Assembly (NCBI RefSeq): GCF_013409995.1
Contig: NZ_JACCBX010000004.1
Location: 481,118-545,117, forward strand
DNA length: 64,000 nucleotides
From: Neobacillus driksii
GTDB lineage: Bacteria; Bacillota; Bacilli; Bacillales; Cytobacillaceae
Reading direction: 5' to 3'
The translations under genes were made by a program, and so were the position numbers. The notes beneath the pieces are model-generated. The model saw only the letters and a program-made list of their open reading frames with translations, searched no databases and was not told the origin of the DNA. This document shows positions 63,907-64,000 of the stretch, piece by piece (position 1 is the stretch's first letter; the number at the start of each line of letters is the position of its first letter).

Positions 63907-64000
63907 TGGTTAAGTCCTCGAACGATTAGTATCAGTCAGCTCCACATGTTACCACGCTTCCACCTCTGACCTATCAACCTGATCATCTTTCAGGGTTCTT
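63907..64000 (-). rRNA. rrl: 23S ribosomal RNA, 3' end (partial)
   Basis: The minus strand shows the conserved end of Bacillus 23S: GGAGCTGACTGATACTAATC followed by GAGGACTTAACCA at 63907. The gene continues past the right edge. Confidence 0.93.

Overview
The window is low-GC chromosomal DNA from a Bacillaceae member (a Bacillus or Neobacillus type of firmicute). The support is consistent AGGAGG-type ribosome binding sites, TTG/GTG starts, Rho-independent terminators after most units, Bacillus-type sporulation genes (prkA, yhbH, a KinB-like kinase), CcpA-type cre boxes, and a 16-tRNA cluster behind a 5S gene in the order I recall for Bacillus subtilis trnD. No phage, transposon, CRISPR array or plasmid functions were seen; this is ordinary chromosome with catabolic and regulatory islands.

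Layout. 0-3 kb: minus-strand exopolysaccharide-type operon (response regulator, membrane HEAT-repeat protein, processive GT2 glycosyltransferase, start of a further membrane-anchored gene). 3.2-5.2 kb: deoR, deoC and an overlooked 55-codon XapX gene. 5.4-11.5 kb: MMPL/RND exporter, cupin with a metalloregulator-type box, two small unknown genes, a single-domain secreted nucleotidase and a stand-alone fabF. 11.6-26.7 kb: pectin/rhamnogalacturonan utilisation locus on the minus strand (Gfo/Idh/MocA oxidoreductase, two paralogous sugar-binding lipoproteins, one permease pair, GH105, secreted GH28 with FN3 domains, a class I phosphomannose-isomerase-like protein, YesM/YesN two-component system). 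26.9-33.6 kb: DUF1646 transporter, PAS-GGDEF cyclase, azoreductase, DoxX-like membrane protein, a frameshifted 5TM-GGDEF pseudogene and an intact 5TM histidine kinase. 33.6-41.6 kb: conserved Bacillus housekeeping/sporulation block yhbH, prkA, a 30-residue membrane peptide, nfsA, trmL, yhbB, queG and a B3/B4 protein. 41.7-51.7 kb: tRNA-Gly, a second sugar system (LplA/B/C-like transporter with YesL and its own YesN/YesM pair) and a GH13 oligo-1,6-glucosidase. 52-58 kb: a one-piece sigma/anti-sigma fusion, MerR with a Bmr-like efflux pump, MarR with a second MFS pump. 58-61.4 kb: DUF5661 protein, YitT protein and an APC amino-acid permease behind a glycine riboswitch. 62-64 kb: 16 tRNAs, 5S and the 3' end of 23S, all minus strand.

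How the parts work together. The pectin locus forms a pathway: secreted GH28 cuts polygalacturonate, oligomers are bound by lipoproteins and imported by the permease pair, GH105 opens unsaturated ends inside the cell, and YesM/YesN senses the sugar. Neither sugar transporter has a local ATPase, so a shared MsmX-type ATPase elsewhere is expected. cre-like boxes at several promoters suggest carbon catabolite control. The second sugar locus and the separately transcribed GH13 gene carry a nearly identical 25-bp promoter element and so probably form one regulon.

Most interesting points: the shared 25-bp element linking the two promoters 5.3 kb apart; the sigma/zinc-finger anti-sigma/transmembrane/sensor fusion; a single-aptamer glycine riboswitch whose expression platform looks like an OFF switch for an uptake permease; the duplicated binding protein served by a single permease pair; and a small set of short genes and operators that automatic calling would miss. 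I did not find a clearly novel defence or mobile system.
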